A stretch of DNA of 64,000 nt from Planctomyces sp. SH-PL14 (GCF_001610835.1 NZ_CP011270.1:4978001-5042000); one strand, 5' to 3'. Counted from the stretch's first letter, positions 16,637 through 26,112 are shown. Translations and numbers: made by a program. The notes: generated by a model from the letters alone, not told the origin.

Positions 16637-17010
16637 CTTGCCGGCACGACGCCCATCGCTCAAACCCAACATGCGACGGCAGCCGGGGGGCAAGGGGCCG
16701 AAGAAACAACACAGGCCCCTTGCCGCCGGAGGTACTTCTGTGAGGAACCGTGGTAAGCAACGGATGTCTCCTTTGTGGGACCGGCGTTGAGGACTCCACA
16801 CTCGCTCTGCGCTCGCAGCGGGTTGGTGAGGGGGCATACGGCACGGTGTCCGCGTTTGGACACGATCTCCTTCAGAGATCTCTCGACGGCCAGGCCTCCG
16901 GCGGGCAAAGGGGCGTTGCCCCTCTGCACTCCCCACCAGGGGTGACCCCCTGGACCCCGGTCAGGGCCAAATGATCCCGAGTCGCGCCGCTCTACCTTCC
17001 GCCTCCCTCA
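16637..17010 (+). repeat. R1 repeat, copy D
   Basis: Forward copy with left end CCTTGCCGGCACGACG and CAAACCCAACATGCGACGGC. The left hairpin has the long loop (CCGAAGAAACAACACAGGCC) and the right hairpin the short loop CGTTG. It ends in a shortened T tract 11 bases before the stop codon of the kinase gene. Confidence 0.85.
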
Positions 17011-17021
17011 CAGGCCCCTTG

Positions 17022-19343
17022 TCATCTCTCGATGAGCTCGACAACCAGCTCCGGCCGATGCAGCAGCATCAGCGGCACCCGGGCCCGGACCGACTCGGTC
17101 CCCGGCCCCAGCCGCAGCCGCGACAGATACGGAAGCCCCGCCAGCACTTCGGCGTCGTGGTCGGTGAAGTCGATACACTCATGGAACTCGACGATCTCCG
17201 CGTGAGGACAGGTTTCCGCCAGCAGCCCGTACTGGTCCGGCAGGTCCATGCTCTCAAACCGGATCCGCTCCACCTGCGGAAGACTCCAGTCCAGCCGCTC
17301 GGGGATCCCCGGCTCGCCCGGCTCAATCCACAGCCACTCCACGGTGCGGAGCGTCGGGCAGTCCGACATCTTCGACAGCCGCGGGGCGTTGTAGCCGATC
17401 CCCAGCTTCTCCAGGTGCGGGAGCTTCAGCAGCGTCCCCTGCACCCCGTCATACGCCCACCCGTTCAGCTTGAACTCCCGGAGCTCCGGGAATTGCGTCA
17501 ACAGGGCGATCGCCTCCGCGCTCTCCGCCTTGGTGCCGTCCAGGGTCAGTGACTGGAGCTGAGGAGCGATCTTCGTCAGGTGGCGGACGGTCTTGATCGT
17601 CACGGGACAACCGGTCAGGGCGAGCTCCCGCAGTGTCGGAAACTCGCCCCACTGCAGGACCGCCGCATCGGTGACCCCCGTGCTGCCGAGCTTCAGGACC
17701 TCGATCGGAAGGGCGGAAATCCCCGCGGAGCCCTCGCCGCGGATGTGGCGGCATCGCCAGAGATCGAGGAACCGCAACCGGGGCTGCGCGAGGAGCATCG
17801 GCCACGACTTGTCGGTGACCTGGCTACCGAACATCTCCAGGTGCTCCAGCGCGGGGAGCGGTCCCAGGGCGGTCAGGGCGGCGTCGGTCACCTGCGGGTT
17901 GAAGTTGAGGTTGATGCGGCGGAGTGCCGGGAGGTTGCTGAACCGATTCAGGTCGGCGTCGAAGAAGTTCTTGCAGCTCTGCAGCCGCAGCTCTGCGATC
18001 TCGGCATGGCGGACCGGAAGGTCGCTCTCCCGGCGGACCGGCCGCTCCCGGCTTCCGTCCGTGACAATCAGCGTCCCGCCGACCTGAACGACCCACCGGG
18101 CGATTTCGTCTGGCGTCAGGGTCAGTTCGGGGGAAGGGAGGCTGTTCGTCGCGGACAGCCCGTCCGAGGAAGGCTTTTGCGCCGGGCCGCTCGAAGGAGT
18201 CGCCCACGCCAGAACGCCCACCACAATGGCCAGCACCGCGAACTCCAGTCCCAGCCGCGCCCGTGTCGACGCCAGCCAGTGGGGAGCCGGCTTTGAGGGG
18301 CGGGAGCGCCGGTCGGTCGACGCGGGATCGACGCGGGTGGGATCGGCCGGCGTCGGTTCGAGCGGGAACGTCCCCCCGGCCAGCTCCCGCAGGGCTTCGA
18401 TCAACTCGGCCGCGCTTGCGAAACGGTCCTCGGGCTTCTTCTCCAGCAGCCGGCGGTGGATCCGGACCAGCTCGTCGGGGGCGTCGGGGCGAAGAGCCTG
18501 CAGGTCGGGAATCGGGCCGTCGACGTGCGCCTTCCGCTTGCCCGTGCGGGAGCGGACGGTGTCGGAGGCGTACGGGGCTTTGCCGGTCAGGAGGGCGTGG
18601 AGCGTGCAGCCGAGGCCGTACAGGTCCGTCCGGGCGTCGACGAGGCGGGGATCGTCCCACTGCTCCGGGGCCATGAAGTCGGGCGTGCCGATCTGGTCGT
18701 CCTCTTGCGTGAGCAACGGGTCGGAGGCATCGGACTCCTCCTCCATCCAGCGGGCGATCCCCAGATCGAGGAGCTTCACCGTTCCCGACGGGGTCAGCAG
18801 CAGATTGGAGGGTTTGACGTCCCGGTGAATCAGCCCGATGGCGTGCGCCGCGCCGAGCGCCGAGGCGGCCTGCCGCACGACCGCGCAGGCGGCTTCGATT
18901 GTGAGCGGCCCGCACTGCGCCAGCTGCGCGTGAATGCTGATCCCGGGCACGTACTCCATCGCCAGGAAGTGCGTCCCCTCCGCCTCACCGGCATCGAATG
19001 CCTGGACGATGTTGGGGTGCTGCAGGGCCCCGATCGCCTTCATTTCCCGCAGGAAGCGGGCGACCGCCTCCGGATGCGATCCGCGGGACGTGTGCAGGAA
19101 CTTCAGGGCGACAATCTTGTTCAGCACCAAGTGTCGAGCCTGGTAGACGGTCCCCATTCCGCCCGTACCGATCGGGCCCAGGATCTCATAAGGACCGATC
19201 CGGGTCCCCGCCGGCATGGACCCGTCCGGCGGCGGATGGGGAGCCGTCGCCTCGCCCGCCCGCATCACCGTGTGACCGGAATGCGAGCCCGTCTGGCTTT
19301 CCGCTGTCTCGGACGGAGGCTGAGGTTCGGACGGGGCGGCCAT
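17022..19343 (-). CDS. Eukaryotic-like Ser/Thr kinase with membrane helix and leucine-rich repeats
   Basis: The 773-residue product has a kinase domain at about residues 50-325: Gly-loop GTGGMGTVYQA, ATP Lys in VALKFLH, catalytic HRDVKPSNLLL, DLG in place of DFG (common in this group), and APEQ. A Pro-rich linker follows, then one membrane helix (LEFAVLAIVVGVLAWA, near residue 380). The last 350 residues hold irregular leucine-rich repeats such as LPALRRINLNFNPQVTDAAL and LPALEHLEMFGSQVTDKSW. The topology puts the kinase in the cytoplasm and the repeats outside, probably sensing a ligand or another protein. The upstream gene on the strand encodes a TPR protein 166 bases away. The target is unknown. 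Confidence 0.88.
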   Translation of the reverse strand: MAAPSEPQPPSETAESQTGSHSGHTVMRAGEATAPHPPPDGSMPAGTRIGPYEILGPIGTGGMGTVYQARHLVLNKIVALKFLHTSRGSHPEAVARFLREMKAIGALQHPNIVQAFDAGEAEGTHFLAMEYVPGISIHAQLAQCGPLTIEAACAVVRQAASALGAAHAIGLIHRDVKPSNLLLTPSGTVKLLDLGIARWMEEESDASDPLLTQEDDQIGTPDFMAPEQWDDPRLVDARTDLYGLGCTLHALLTGKAPYASDTVRSRTGKRKAHVDGPIPDLQALRPDAPDELVRIHRRLLEKKPEDRFASAAELIEALRELAGGTFPLEPTPADPTRVDPASTDRRSRPSKPAPHWLASTRARLGLEFAVLAIVVGVLAWATPSSGPAQKPSSDGLSATNSLPSPELTLTPDEIARWVVQVGGTLIVTDGSRERPVRRESDLPVRHAEIAELRLQSCKNFFDADLNRFSNLPALRRINLNFNPQVTDAALTALGPLPALEHLEMFGSQVTDKSWPMLLAQPRLRFLDLWRCRHIRGEGSAGISALPIEVLKLGSTGVTDAAVLQWGEFPTLRELALTGCPVTIKTVRHLTKIAPQLQSLTLDGTKAESAEAIALLTQFPELREFKLNGWAYDGVQGTLLKLPHLEKLGIGYNAPRLSKMSDCPTLRTVEWLWIEPGEPGIPERLDWSLPQVERIRFESMDLPDQYGLLAETCPHAEIVEFHECIDFTDHDAEVLAGLPYLSRLRLGPGTESVRARVPLMLLHRPELVVELIER

Positions 19344-19509
19344 GGCTTTCGTTCGAATGGCGATGCGGGGACTGCGGGATCGGGGTCGGCCGGCGACGGC
19401 CTCGGTCGAGCAGGGGCTCTCGGGAAACTTCCTTAATCAGGACGACTGAATGTTGCGTGAGTCGTGAGGGCGCTGGCTTCGTACCAACGGCGTGATTCGA
19501 AACGCGGCG

Positions 19510-19827
19510 TCAGCCGCGAAGGCTTTCCGCGAGGCCGCCCATTTCCGAGGCGGCGTGGGCATCGCCAATCCGGTTTGCGACGGCGATTCCCGTCGTCAGG
19601 ACGGCGACCGCTTCGTCCTTCCGCTGCAGCGACGCCAGGATCTGTCCCTGCTGCAGATAGGACGCCACGTAGTCCCGATCGACCTGCAGAACCTGCCGGA
19701 GGCCGTTCAGGGCTTCTTCGGCCCGACCTTGACCCCAATCGTCCATCGCCAGTCCGTATATGAGGAACGGATCGTTGGGACTGTCTGCAAGGAGGGCCTG
19801 CAGTTTTTCGCGTCGGGTGGGAGGCAT
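19510..19827 (-). CDS. Small tetratricopeptide-repeat protein (105 aa)
   Basis: I choose ATG 19827 (MPPTRREKLQALLADSPNDP); the open frame extends to 19923, but the extra residues are Arg/Pro-rich and unconvincing. The body has two TPR-like helical pairs: DPFLIYGLAMDDWGQGRAEE with LNGLRQVLQVD, and YVASYLQQGQILASLQRKDE with AVAVLTTGIAVA. TPR modules bind proteins, and this one is probably cytoplasmic. It lies upstream of the LRR kinase on the same strand and divergent from the HtrA-type gene, with the shared regulatory region at 19828-20100. Confidence 0.7.
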   Translation of the reverse strand: MPPTRREKLQALLADSPNDPFLIYGLAMDDWGQGRAEEALNGLRQVLQVDRDYVASYLQQGQILASLQRKDEAVAVLTTGIAVANRIGDAHAASEMGGLAESLRG

Positions 19828-20100
19828 CGGTTTTTCGAACTTCTGACGGGTCGGATCGGACGACTGAAGCGAATCGGCCGGGGGGCCGCGGAATCCACGA
19901 CAACGGCGGTGCGCGGGCGGCACCGCTTGACCAGCTCGACTTTGGGGGACTGGGGGAACTCTACGCCACCCCCGGTGGGGTTTGAAGGGGTTGCTGACCG
20001 CCTACCGATCATCGCAGGCGTGGAGCGGAATGGACTGCACTCCGGACGGCTGACGGAATTGGCCACCACAAGACTTTGCGCCCAGGGAACAGGTCCGCGA
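19828..20100. other. Divergent intergenic region
   Basis: This 273-base region separates the divergent TPR and HtrA-type genes and must hold both promoters. I see no clear -35/-10 pair and no strong repeat. The sequence near the HtrA start has only a weak ribosome site. Confidence 0.35.
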
Positions 20101-21552
20101 ATGTCGAAATGCCTACTGCATGCCGGGTTGTGGTTCGCTCTCTTTGCGAATACCAGCCCGACCTGTTTCGGCGACGGCGCCATCGAGTCGGCTGCAGCCG
20201 TCTCCGCCTCCCCCAGCAAGAACCGCATTTCGCCGTTCGTGCAGCAGCTCCAGCAGATCTGCCCCTCGACCGTGAATATTCACACGGAAAAGCGGCAGAA
20301 GCTGGATGTGATGCTCAACCTCAGTCCCTCTAAGGGCTCCCGCGTCAACGGGATGGGGACGGGGATCATCCTCGACGAACGGGGCTACATCGTCACGAAT
20401 CACCACGTCGTACAGGATGTGGAATCGCTTCGCGTGACGCTCTGGAACAAAGAGAGCTACGACGCCCAGGTCGTCCGTACGGACAAGCAGAACGACCTGG
20501 CGATCATCAAGATCACTCCCCGCTCTCCTCTCCCGGTCGCCCCCTTCGGGACGTCGTCCGACCTGATCCTGGGCGAAGACGTCTACGCCATCGGCAACGC
20601 CTATGGCTGGGAGCACTCCGTCACCCGCGGGATCGTCAGCGCCCTCAAGCGGGACGTGGAAGTCAACGAAGAGCAGGCGTACAAGAACCTGATCCAGACC
20701 GACGCGGCGATCAATCCCGGCAACAGCGGCGGACCGCTGCTCAATGCCGACGGGGAAATCGTCGGGATCAACGTCGCGATCCGGGCGGGAGCCCAGCGGA
20801 TCGGGTTCGCGATTCCGATCGACGATGCCCGGGTGATCGTTGCCCGTCTGATGAGCGTCGAGACTCTGGAGAGCCACTTCCACGGACTGGTCACCACGGA
20901 TGACAAGCGCGGCACGGAACGCAAGCTGGTGGTGAAGTCCGTTTCGCCGAACTCGCCGGCGGCCGAAGCGGGGCTGCAGGCGGGAGACGTGATCACCAAG
21001 GCGGGGATCGTGAAGGTGACGGACGGAGTCGACCTGGAGCGGGCGCTCCTGGGCAAGTCGATCGGTGAGAAGATCGAGTTGATGGTCCGCCGCGACAGTG
21101 AAACGTCCTCCAAGCAGATCTCGGTTGCCGCCCTGTCTCCTGAACGGGCGAACGCGGTCCGGGCTCAGCTGAACTCCGGCAGCACGCTGGCGAGCGGTGA
21201 AGTTCGCGTGGCTGAGAAGCCGGTGGTCGGCTCGGCTGCGAAGGACCGGTCCTGGGAAATCCTGGGGGTGACCCTGGAGAAGCTCCCGACGGGCGATTCC
21301 AGCCTGACGGGCCAGCAGTATCGGGGGGGGATGCGGGTGGCCGATGTCCGGCCGCAGAGCCCGGCTTCGCTGAACGGCATCCGCCGCGGCGACATCCTGG
21401 TGGGCCTGCATGTGTGGGAGACGATCGATCGGGACAACATCGATTTCGTGTTGAACCATCCGGACTTCCGGACGATCAATCCGCTGAAGTTTTACATTGT
21501 GCGGGGTGGCGAGACGTTGTTCGGCCACTTCAATCTGACGGCCGCCCGGTAA
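20101..21552 (+). CDS. HtrA/DegP-type serine protease with two PDZ domains
   Basis: The open frame begins at 19492, but ATG 20101 (MSKCLLHAGLWFALFANTSP) starts the protein with a short signal-like segment; the ribosome site is weak. The trypsin-like domain has H102 (TNHHVV), D132 (NDLAII) and S209 in GNSGGPL, a complete S1C catalytic triad. Two PDZ-like regions follow: residues about 275-345 (VVKSVSPNSPAAEAGLQAGD) and about 405-475 (RVADVRPQSPASLNGIRRGD). Such enzymes degrade or check damaged proteins outside the cytoplasm. The length (483 aa) is typical. A strong terminator follows. Confidence 0.9.
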   Translation: MSKCLLHAGLWFALFANTSPTCFGDGAIESAAAVSASPSKNRISPFVQQLQQICPSTVNIHTEKRQKLDVMLNLSPSKGSRVNGMGTGIILDERGYIVTNHHVVQDVESLRVTLWNKESYDAQVVRTDKQNDLAIIKITPRSPLPVAPFGTSSDLILGEDVYAIGNAYGWEHSVTRGIVSALKRDVEVNEEQAYKNLIQTDAAINPGNSGGPLLNADGEIVGINVAIRAGAQRIGFAIPIDDARVIVARLMSVETLESHFHGLVTTDDKRGTERKLVVKSVSPNSPAAEAGLQAGDVITKAGIVKVTDGVDLERALLGKSIGEKIELMVRRDSETSSKQISVAALSPERANAVRAQLNSGSTLASGEVRVAEKPVVGSAAKDRSWEILGVTLEKLPTGDSSLTGQQYRGGMRVADVRPQSPASLNGIRRGDILVGLHVWETIDRDNIDFVLNHPDFRTINPLKFYIVRGGETLFGHFNLTAAR

Positions 21553-21577
21553 GGCAGCCGGTCAGCGACGAATTCAC

Positions 21578-21621
21578 TCGGGCCGGTCCAGGCAAATCTG
21601 GATCGGCCCGATTTGTTTTTT
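21578..21621 (+). terminator. Rho-independent terminator of the HtrA-type gene
   Basis: A 14-base stem (TCGGGCCGGTCCAG with CTGGATCGGCCCGA, one G-T wobble) closes a 6-base loop and is followed by TTTGTTTTTT. It lies 25 bases after the stop codon. It is the clearest intrinsic terminator in the window. Confidence 0.85.
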
Positions 21622-21634
21622 GGGGGACCTGCGA

Positions 21635-21882
21635 GGGAGGCGGAAGGGGTTCAGGCGGAAGGCGGAAGGTCGAGTGGCGCGACTCAGGGTCATTTGGCCC
21701 TGATCGGGTCCAGGGGCACCCTGGTCAGGGAGTGCAGAGGGGAGAATCCCCTTTGCCCGCCGGAGGCCTGGCCGTCGAGAGATGCCTGAAGGAGTGGGTG
21801 TCCAAGCGCGGACCACGTGTCGCATGCCCCCTCACCAACCCGCGGGGATCGTGGAGCGAGCGGTGAGTCCTCAACGTGGGCT
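21635..21882 (-). repeat. R1 repeat, copy E (truncated)
   Basis: Reverse copy with T tract, right hairpin (loop GATTCTC in forward sense) and central region. It stops after GAGTCCTCAACG and lacks the whole left third with its hairpin. An R2 repeat follows at once. Confidence 0.8.
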
Positions 21883-22080
21883 CATTAACGCTGAAGGCGT
21901 TGAACAACCTAGCCTGGGGCAACGCCCCAGGTTCGCGGTGAGTGCCGATCAAGAGCCCTGAAGGGGCGACACAAACCAGCCTCCTGTTGCGCCCCTGCAG
22001 GGCTTGGACCGGGAGCGGCGACCGTTCCTGGGGCGTTGCCCCAGGCTATGTTGTCTCACGCCGTTGGCGTGACCAGCCGA
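21882..22080. repeat. R2 repeat: CCTGGGGCAACGCCCCAGG type hairpin cluster
   Basis: The cluster begins with AACGCTGAAGGCGTT and CCTGGGGCAACGCCCCAGG and ends with the inverted CCTGGGGCGTTGCCCCAGG plus ACGCCGTTGGCGT. A central AGCCCTGAAGGGGCG and its partner lie between. I recall repeats of this type from several planctomycete genomes. The start of the cytochrome gene lies 238 bases beyond it. Confidence 0.75.
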
Positions 22081-22317
22081 CAACGACCCGTTTCTGGAGC
22101 CCTCGGGAGTCCTTCTCTGCAACACAGCGGTCGTGGCCTGCGCGGGGATCGGCATCCTCCACCGGAAGGCGGTTCCGGCCTACGAAGCCGATCCTTCCGC
22201 CAGCCTGTTTCCTCCCGCTTTCCCCCACGGTATACTCGTTTTGCAACGAACAGTGGCCGAGTTTGTGCGGTTCTGGTCCGATTTTGGCATAGCGCATCCC
22301 CGCTCCGAGGCTGTCGT

Positions 22318-24201
22318 ATGTTTTTCCGCCGTCTTGCCGCCCTCTCTCTCTGCGCGGCCGCCATCCTCGGAGGAGCCGGGATCGCATCCGCTGAACTCAC
22401 GGCGGATCACAAGAAGGAACTGACCACCCTCGCCACCGCCGTCAACAAGGCGTCGTCGATGGCGTCGAAAAAGCAGTTCGACGAAGCGGATACGCTCATC
22501 AAGGAGACCGAGGAACGGGTCGCCAAGATCGTCGAAGAGGCTGGCATCACCGCCGACGACAAGGCCCTGACCAAGATCACCTCCTCCCTCGAGAAGGCCA
22601 AGTCCGCCGTCGAGAAGCAGAAGAGCCGCGGCAAGAAGCCCGAGCCGGTCAGCTTCACCAAGGACGTCGCTCCGATCATTCAGAAGAACTGCGTCGAGTG
22701 CCACTCGACCGCCCGCTCCAGCCGCAACCTGAACCTCGAAAACTTTGCCGGCTGGCGCAAAGGAGGCCGCAGCGGCCCGATCGTCTCCGGCCCCAACCCC
22801 GCCACCAGCCTCCTGATGCGGGCCATCACGACCCCGATCGCCCAGGGCGGAATGCCCAAGGACGGCAGCCCCCTCGCCAAGGAAGACGTCGAGAAGGTGG
22901 CGATGTGGATCAGCCAGGGGGCGAACTTTGACGGCGAGGCGGAAGACGTCGCCCTCGGCAAGCTGCGGACCAAGGCCAAGGCGCTCGAGGTCGACTCGAA
23001 GATCGTCATCAACAAGCCCAAGGGGACCGAGACCGTCTCGTTCACCAAGGACATCGCTCCCTGGATGACGAACCTCTGCCTGGGCTGCCACAGCGGCAAC
23101 AACCCCCGCGGCGGCCTCTCGCTGGTGACGTTTGAAGACATGATGCGCGGCGGCGAGAGCGGCGCCGTGATCCTCCCCGGCGACAAGGAAAACAGCCGCC
23201 TCTTCCGCCTGACCGGCGGGCTCGAAAACCCCCGCATGCCGCAGGGACAGGGACGCCTGACCCGGCCGAACTACGACGCCCTGGTGAAGTGGTTCGAGGA
23301 AGGGAACGTCTTCGATGGCGGCGACGCGCGGAAGCCGATCCGCGACCTCGTCCCGAGCGACGCCGAGCTGGCCGCCGCCAAGATGAACAAGCTCAGCAAC
23401 TCCGAGCTGGAGGCGATGCGCCGCAGCAAAGCGGAAGAACTCCTCCGCAAGGCGATCCCCAACGACACCCGCAGCGCGGTCGATGGTGTGGAAGTCGTCG
23501 TCCTCGGCAACGTCCCGGAAGCCCGCCTGAAGCAGGTGGAAGGCTGGGCCACCGGGCACATCGGCAACCTCAAGAAGGCGTTCGTCGCCCAGAGCACGCC
23601 GGCGATCCGCGGCAAGCTGGCGGTGATCGTTCTGAAGGACAAGTTCGGCTACAACGAAGTCAGCCTCGCCGCGACGGGCCGGGAAAGCCCCAACGAAGCG
23701 ACCTCCACGAGCATCGTGACGGCCAATGTCGAGGACGCCTATGTGATCGTCCAGGACGTTGGCGATGAGCCCACGGCGACTGCCCCGGGGCTCGAGGCCC
23801 ATGTCATCGACATTGTCACCCAGGCATTCCTGCGGCGCAACAATCCCGACATGCCGAACTGGCTCCTCAAGGGGACCGGCCTGAAGATGGCCTCCTCGGT
23901 CGAGGCGCGGAATCCCTACTTCCGCGGGCTGCGGGGAGAAGCGGCCCTGGTCGCTCCGTCGCTCAAGCCGGACGAGCTGTTCAGCGACCGGTCCTATTCG
24001 CCCGGCACCGTCGGCCCGATGGGCTTCACGATCGTCGACTTCCTCATCGACAAGGCGGGGCTGCCGAACTTCGTCAAGTTCGTGAAGGCGACCGAGACCG
24101 GGACGACCCAGGCCCAGGCGCTTCGGGCCGCCTACGGTGGGGATCCTCCGGCGGTGGCGGCGGAGTACATCAAGTACATCCGCGCGACGGCCGGGAAATA
24201 G
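22318..24201 (+). CDS. Secreted c-type cytochrome protein with degenerate peptidase-like C-terminus
   Basis: The frame is open from 22036 (through the R2 repeat), but ATG 22318 gives a clean signal peptide (MFFRRLAALSLCAAAILGG, cut near ASA at residue 25). A helical Lys-rich spacer follows. Then come two planctomycete-type cytochrome c domains: SFTKDVAPIIQKNCVECH with C125/C128/H129, and SFTKDIAPWMTNLCLGCH with C254/C257/H258. They should carry one covalent haem each in the periplasm. The C-terminal 250 residues resemble a gluzincin-type peptidase fold, but where HExxH would be expected the sequence reads HVIDIVTQAFL, so it is probably inactive. The electron partner is unknown. The product is 627 residues. 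Confidence 0.82.
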   Translation: MFFRRLAALSLCAAAILGGAGIASAELTADHKKELTTLATAVNKASSMASKKQFDEADTLIKETEERVAKIVEEAGITADDKALTKITSSLEKAKSAVEKQKSRGKKPEPVSFTKDVAPIIQKNCVECHSTARSSRNLNLENFAGWRKGGRSGPIVSGPNPATSLLMRAITTPIAQGGMPKDGSPLAKEDVEKVAMWISQGANFDGEAEDVALGKLRTKAKALEVDSKIVINKPKGTETVSFTKDIAPWMTNLCLGCHSGNNPRGGLSLVTFEDMMRGGESGAVILPGDKENSRLFRLTGGLENPRMPQGQGRLTRPNYDALVKWFEEGNVFDGGDARKPIRDLVPSDAELAAAKMNKLSNSELEAMRRSKAEELLRKAIPNDTRSAVDGVEVVVLGNVPEARLKQVEGWATGHIGNLKKAFVAQSTPAIRGKLAVIVLKDKFGYNEVSLAATGRESPNEATSTSIVTANVEDAYVIVQDVGDEPTATAPGLEAHVIDIVTQAFLRRNNPDMPNWLLKGTGLKMASSVEARNPYFRGLRGEAALVAPSLKPDELFSDRSYSPGTVGPMGFTIVDFLIDKAGLPNFVKFVKATETGTTQAQALRAAYGGDPPAVAAEYIKYIRATAGK

Positions 24202-24215
24202 CAGCCCGGTGATGT

Positions 24216-24234
24216 GCCGGCGTGAGCCGGTTTT
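24216..24234 (+). terminator. Candidate terminator of the cytochrome gene
   Basis: A short hairpin (CCGGC, loop GTGA, GCCGG) is followed by TTTT, 15 bases after the stop codon. The stem is only 5 base pairs, and the motif also resembles short planctomycete hairpin repeats. Confidence 0.4.
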
Positions 24235-24266
24235 GCGCCTCGCGGCGCGCTACGTGAGACCCGCCG

Positions 24267-25706
24267 TTGTCATTCAGTCCAGACGAGCCGTCCGCGTTCT
24301 ACTGCGTCGGGTGTAACGAGCGGTTTCTCGCCCCCCCGGCCAGCCGCGTCTGTCCGAGTTGCGGAGCCAACTCCAGCGTGGAGGACCATTCCCACCACCC
24401 CACGCTCCTGTGGAAGAGCGCGGAGAAGTGGGCCATCAACGGTCAGCCGACGCCGACCGCGCCCGCGGAGCCGCATCAGGTTCTCGACCTCGTCGGGCAG
24501 CAGGTCGACCACTACCGATGTGAGTCGCTGCTGGGCCGCGGCGGGATGGGATGGGTCTTCCTGGCGCGGCACGTGAAGCTCGATCGGCCGTGCGCGCTGA
24601 AGATCCTGGCGCCGGAGCTTGTGGGCCGGGACCCCGAGTACCTGGAGCGGTTCCGCCATGAAGGACAGGCGTCCGCCTCGCTGGTCCATCCGAACGTCGT
24701 CACGACTCACGCGATCGACGAGTTCAACGGCTATCACTACCTCGAGATGGAGTATGTCCCCGGCCGGTCGCTGCAGAACCTGATCAAGGAGCGGGTGCTG
24801 AGTCCCGAGCGGGCGACGGCGCTGGCGGTGTCGATTGCCGATGGGCTGGGGGCGGCGCATCGCCTGGGGATTCTGCACCGGGACCTCAAGCCGGACAACG
24901 TCCTGATGACGCTGCACGGCATTCCGAAGCTCGGGGACTTCGGGCTCGCCAAGCGGGTGGCGGTCGGGGCGGCGGATCATGGGCCGCTGGCGGGGACGCC
25001 GCACTACATGGCTCCGGAGCTGTTCAGCGGGTTGCCCGCTTCGCCGGCTTCGGATGTCTATGCCCTGGGGGTCTGTTACTTCCAGATGCTGACGCGTCAG
25101 CTTCCCTACACGGCGGGGAGTCTGAACGGGCTGATTTCCGACGTGACGAGCCAGCCGTTGCCGAATGTTCGTTCGATCCGCGGGGAGATCTCGCTGGAGA
25201 TGGCGGAGTGTCTGAGTCTGCTGCTCGACAAGAGTCCGGCGAACCGTCCGCAGGACGCGATTTCGGCCAGTCATCTGCTGCAGGCGGTGTTGGGGTCGAT
25301 GAAGGACATTGAGACGCTTCTGGAGGAGGCGTTCAACCACGAGGCGCGGATTGACTGGGAGTCGTTTGGCGACGGGTGCGTGGTGTCGGTGGAGTTGCCG
25401 CGGAAGCGGGCGCAGCGGGTGTATGTGGTGGGGGTGAATCCGCCGGGTGAGGATCGGCTGATTGAGATCGCGAGTCCGTGTTGTCCGGTGGATCCGAGTT
25501 ATTTTGAGTCGGCGTTGCGGCTGAACTCGGAGTTTTCGCACGGGGCGATCGGGATCCGGAAGTTTGAGGGGACGGATTATTTTGTGGTACAGAACCGTTA
25601 TCCGCGTCACACGATCAATTCGGATGAATTGAGGGCGAGTGTGTTTGAGGTGGCGCAGAATGCGGACGACATTGAGTTGAAGCTGACGGGCGCGGACAAG
25701 CGGTAG
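24267..25706 (+). CDS. Ser/Thr kinase with N-terminal zinc ribbon
   Basis: The start appears to be TTG at 24267, because a stop lies 12 bases upstream in frame and no ATG or GTG precedes the zinc ribbon. The ribbon has C13-x2-C16 and C29-x2-C32 (FYCVGCNERF and RVCPSCG). The kinase domain spans about residues 78-345: LGRGGMGWVFLA, ATP Lys in CALKIL, HRDLKPDNVL, DFGLAK and APEL. The last 130 residues are a separate domain with no recognised family and no membrane helix. It is probably a cytoplasmic signalling kinase, and its substrate is unknown. An R1 copy begins 7 bases after the stop. Confidence 0.87.
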   Translation: MSFSPDEPSAFYCVGCNERFLAPPASRVCPSCGANSSVEDHSHHPTLLWKSAEKWAINGQPTPTAPAEPHQVLDLVGQQVDHYRCESLLGRGGMGWVFLARHVKLDRPCALKILAPELVGRDPEYLERFRHEGQASASLVHPNVVTTHAIDEFNGYHYLEMEYVPGRSLQNLIKERVLSPERATALAVSIADGLGAAHRLGILHRDLKPDNVLMTLHGIPKLGDFGLAKRVAVGAADHGPLAGTPHYMAPELFSGLPASPASDVYALGVCYFQMLTRQLPYTAGSLNGLISDVTSQPLPNVRSIRGEISLEMAECLSLLLDKSPANRPQDAISASHLLQAVLGSMKDIETLLEEAFNHEARIDWESFGDGCVVSVELPRKRAQRVYVVGVNPPGEDRLIEIASPCCPVDPSYFESALRLNSEFSHGAIGIRKFEGTDYFVVQNRYPRHTINSDELRASVFEVAQNADDIELKLTGADKR

Positions 25707-25712
25707 CTGCGG

Positions 25713-25998
25713 GGAGAGGCGTAAGGCTGAGGGCTTAAGTCGGAAGGTAGCGTGGCGCGACTCAGGGTCATTTGGCCCTGATCGGGTCCAGGGGCACCCT
25801 GGTCAGGGAGTGCAGAGGGGAGAATCCCCTTTGCCCGCCGGAGGCCTGGCCTGTCTCGCTCTCTCTGAAGGAGCGCGTGTCCGAACGCGGACGACGTGCC
25901 GGATGCCCCCTCACCAATCCGCGAGGACTGCGAAGCCGGCGGTGTGGTGTGAGGGCGTCCTCACGCTGGTCCGTGCACAAAGCGGACGTCACCACTTG
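25713..25998 (-). repeat. R1 repeat, copy F (truncated)
   Basis: Reverse copy with a degenerate T tract (GAGGCGTAAGGCTGAGGGCT), right hairpin with the ATTCTC-type loop and central region. It ends around ACAAAGCGGACGT and lacks the left arm. An R3 repeat follows. Confidence 0.8.
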
Positions 25999-26005
25999 CT
26001 CACAC

Positions 26006-26112
26006 TAGCCCGAAGCGCCAGCGAGGGACGCCGCGTGCATTGGCGGCCTTCGAGAGCCATTTCCATACGTCCGGGGAGCGGAATCAGGGGGCTGACGCCC
26101 CCCGCTCGCTTT
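26006..26112. repeat. R3 repeat: TAGCCCGAAGCGCCAGCGAG type
   Basis: The stretch begins TAGCCCGAAGCGCCAGCGAG and contains the hairpin GGGGGCTGACGCCCCC followed by GCTCGC. I recall this sequence type as a common planctomycete intergenic repeat. It lies between a truncated R1 copy and the aldolase gene. Confidence 0.7.

Noticed and set aside
22180-23802. 540-codon minus-strand ORF over the cytochrome gene
   Set aside because: It is a shadow of a gene with signal peptide and two haem motifs on the plus strand. Long antisense ORFs are expected at this G+C content.
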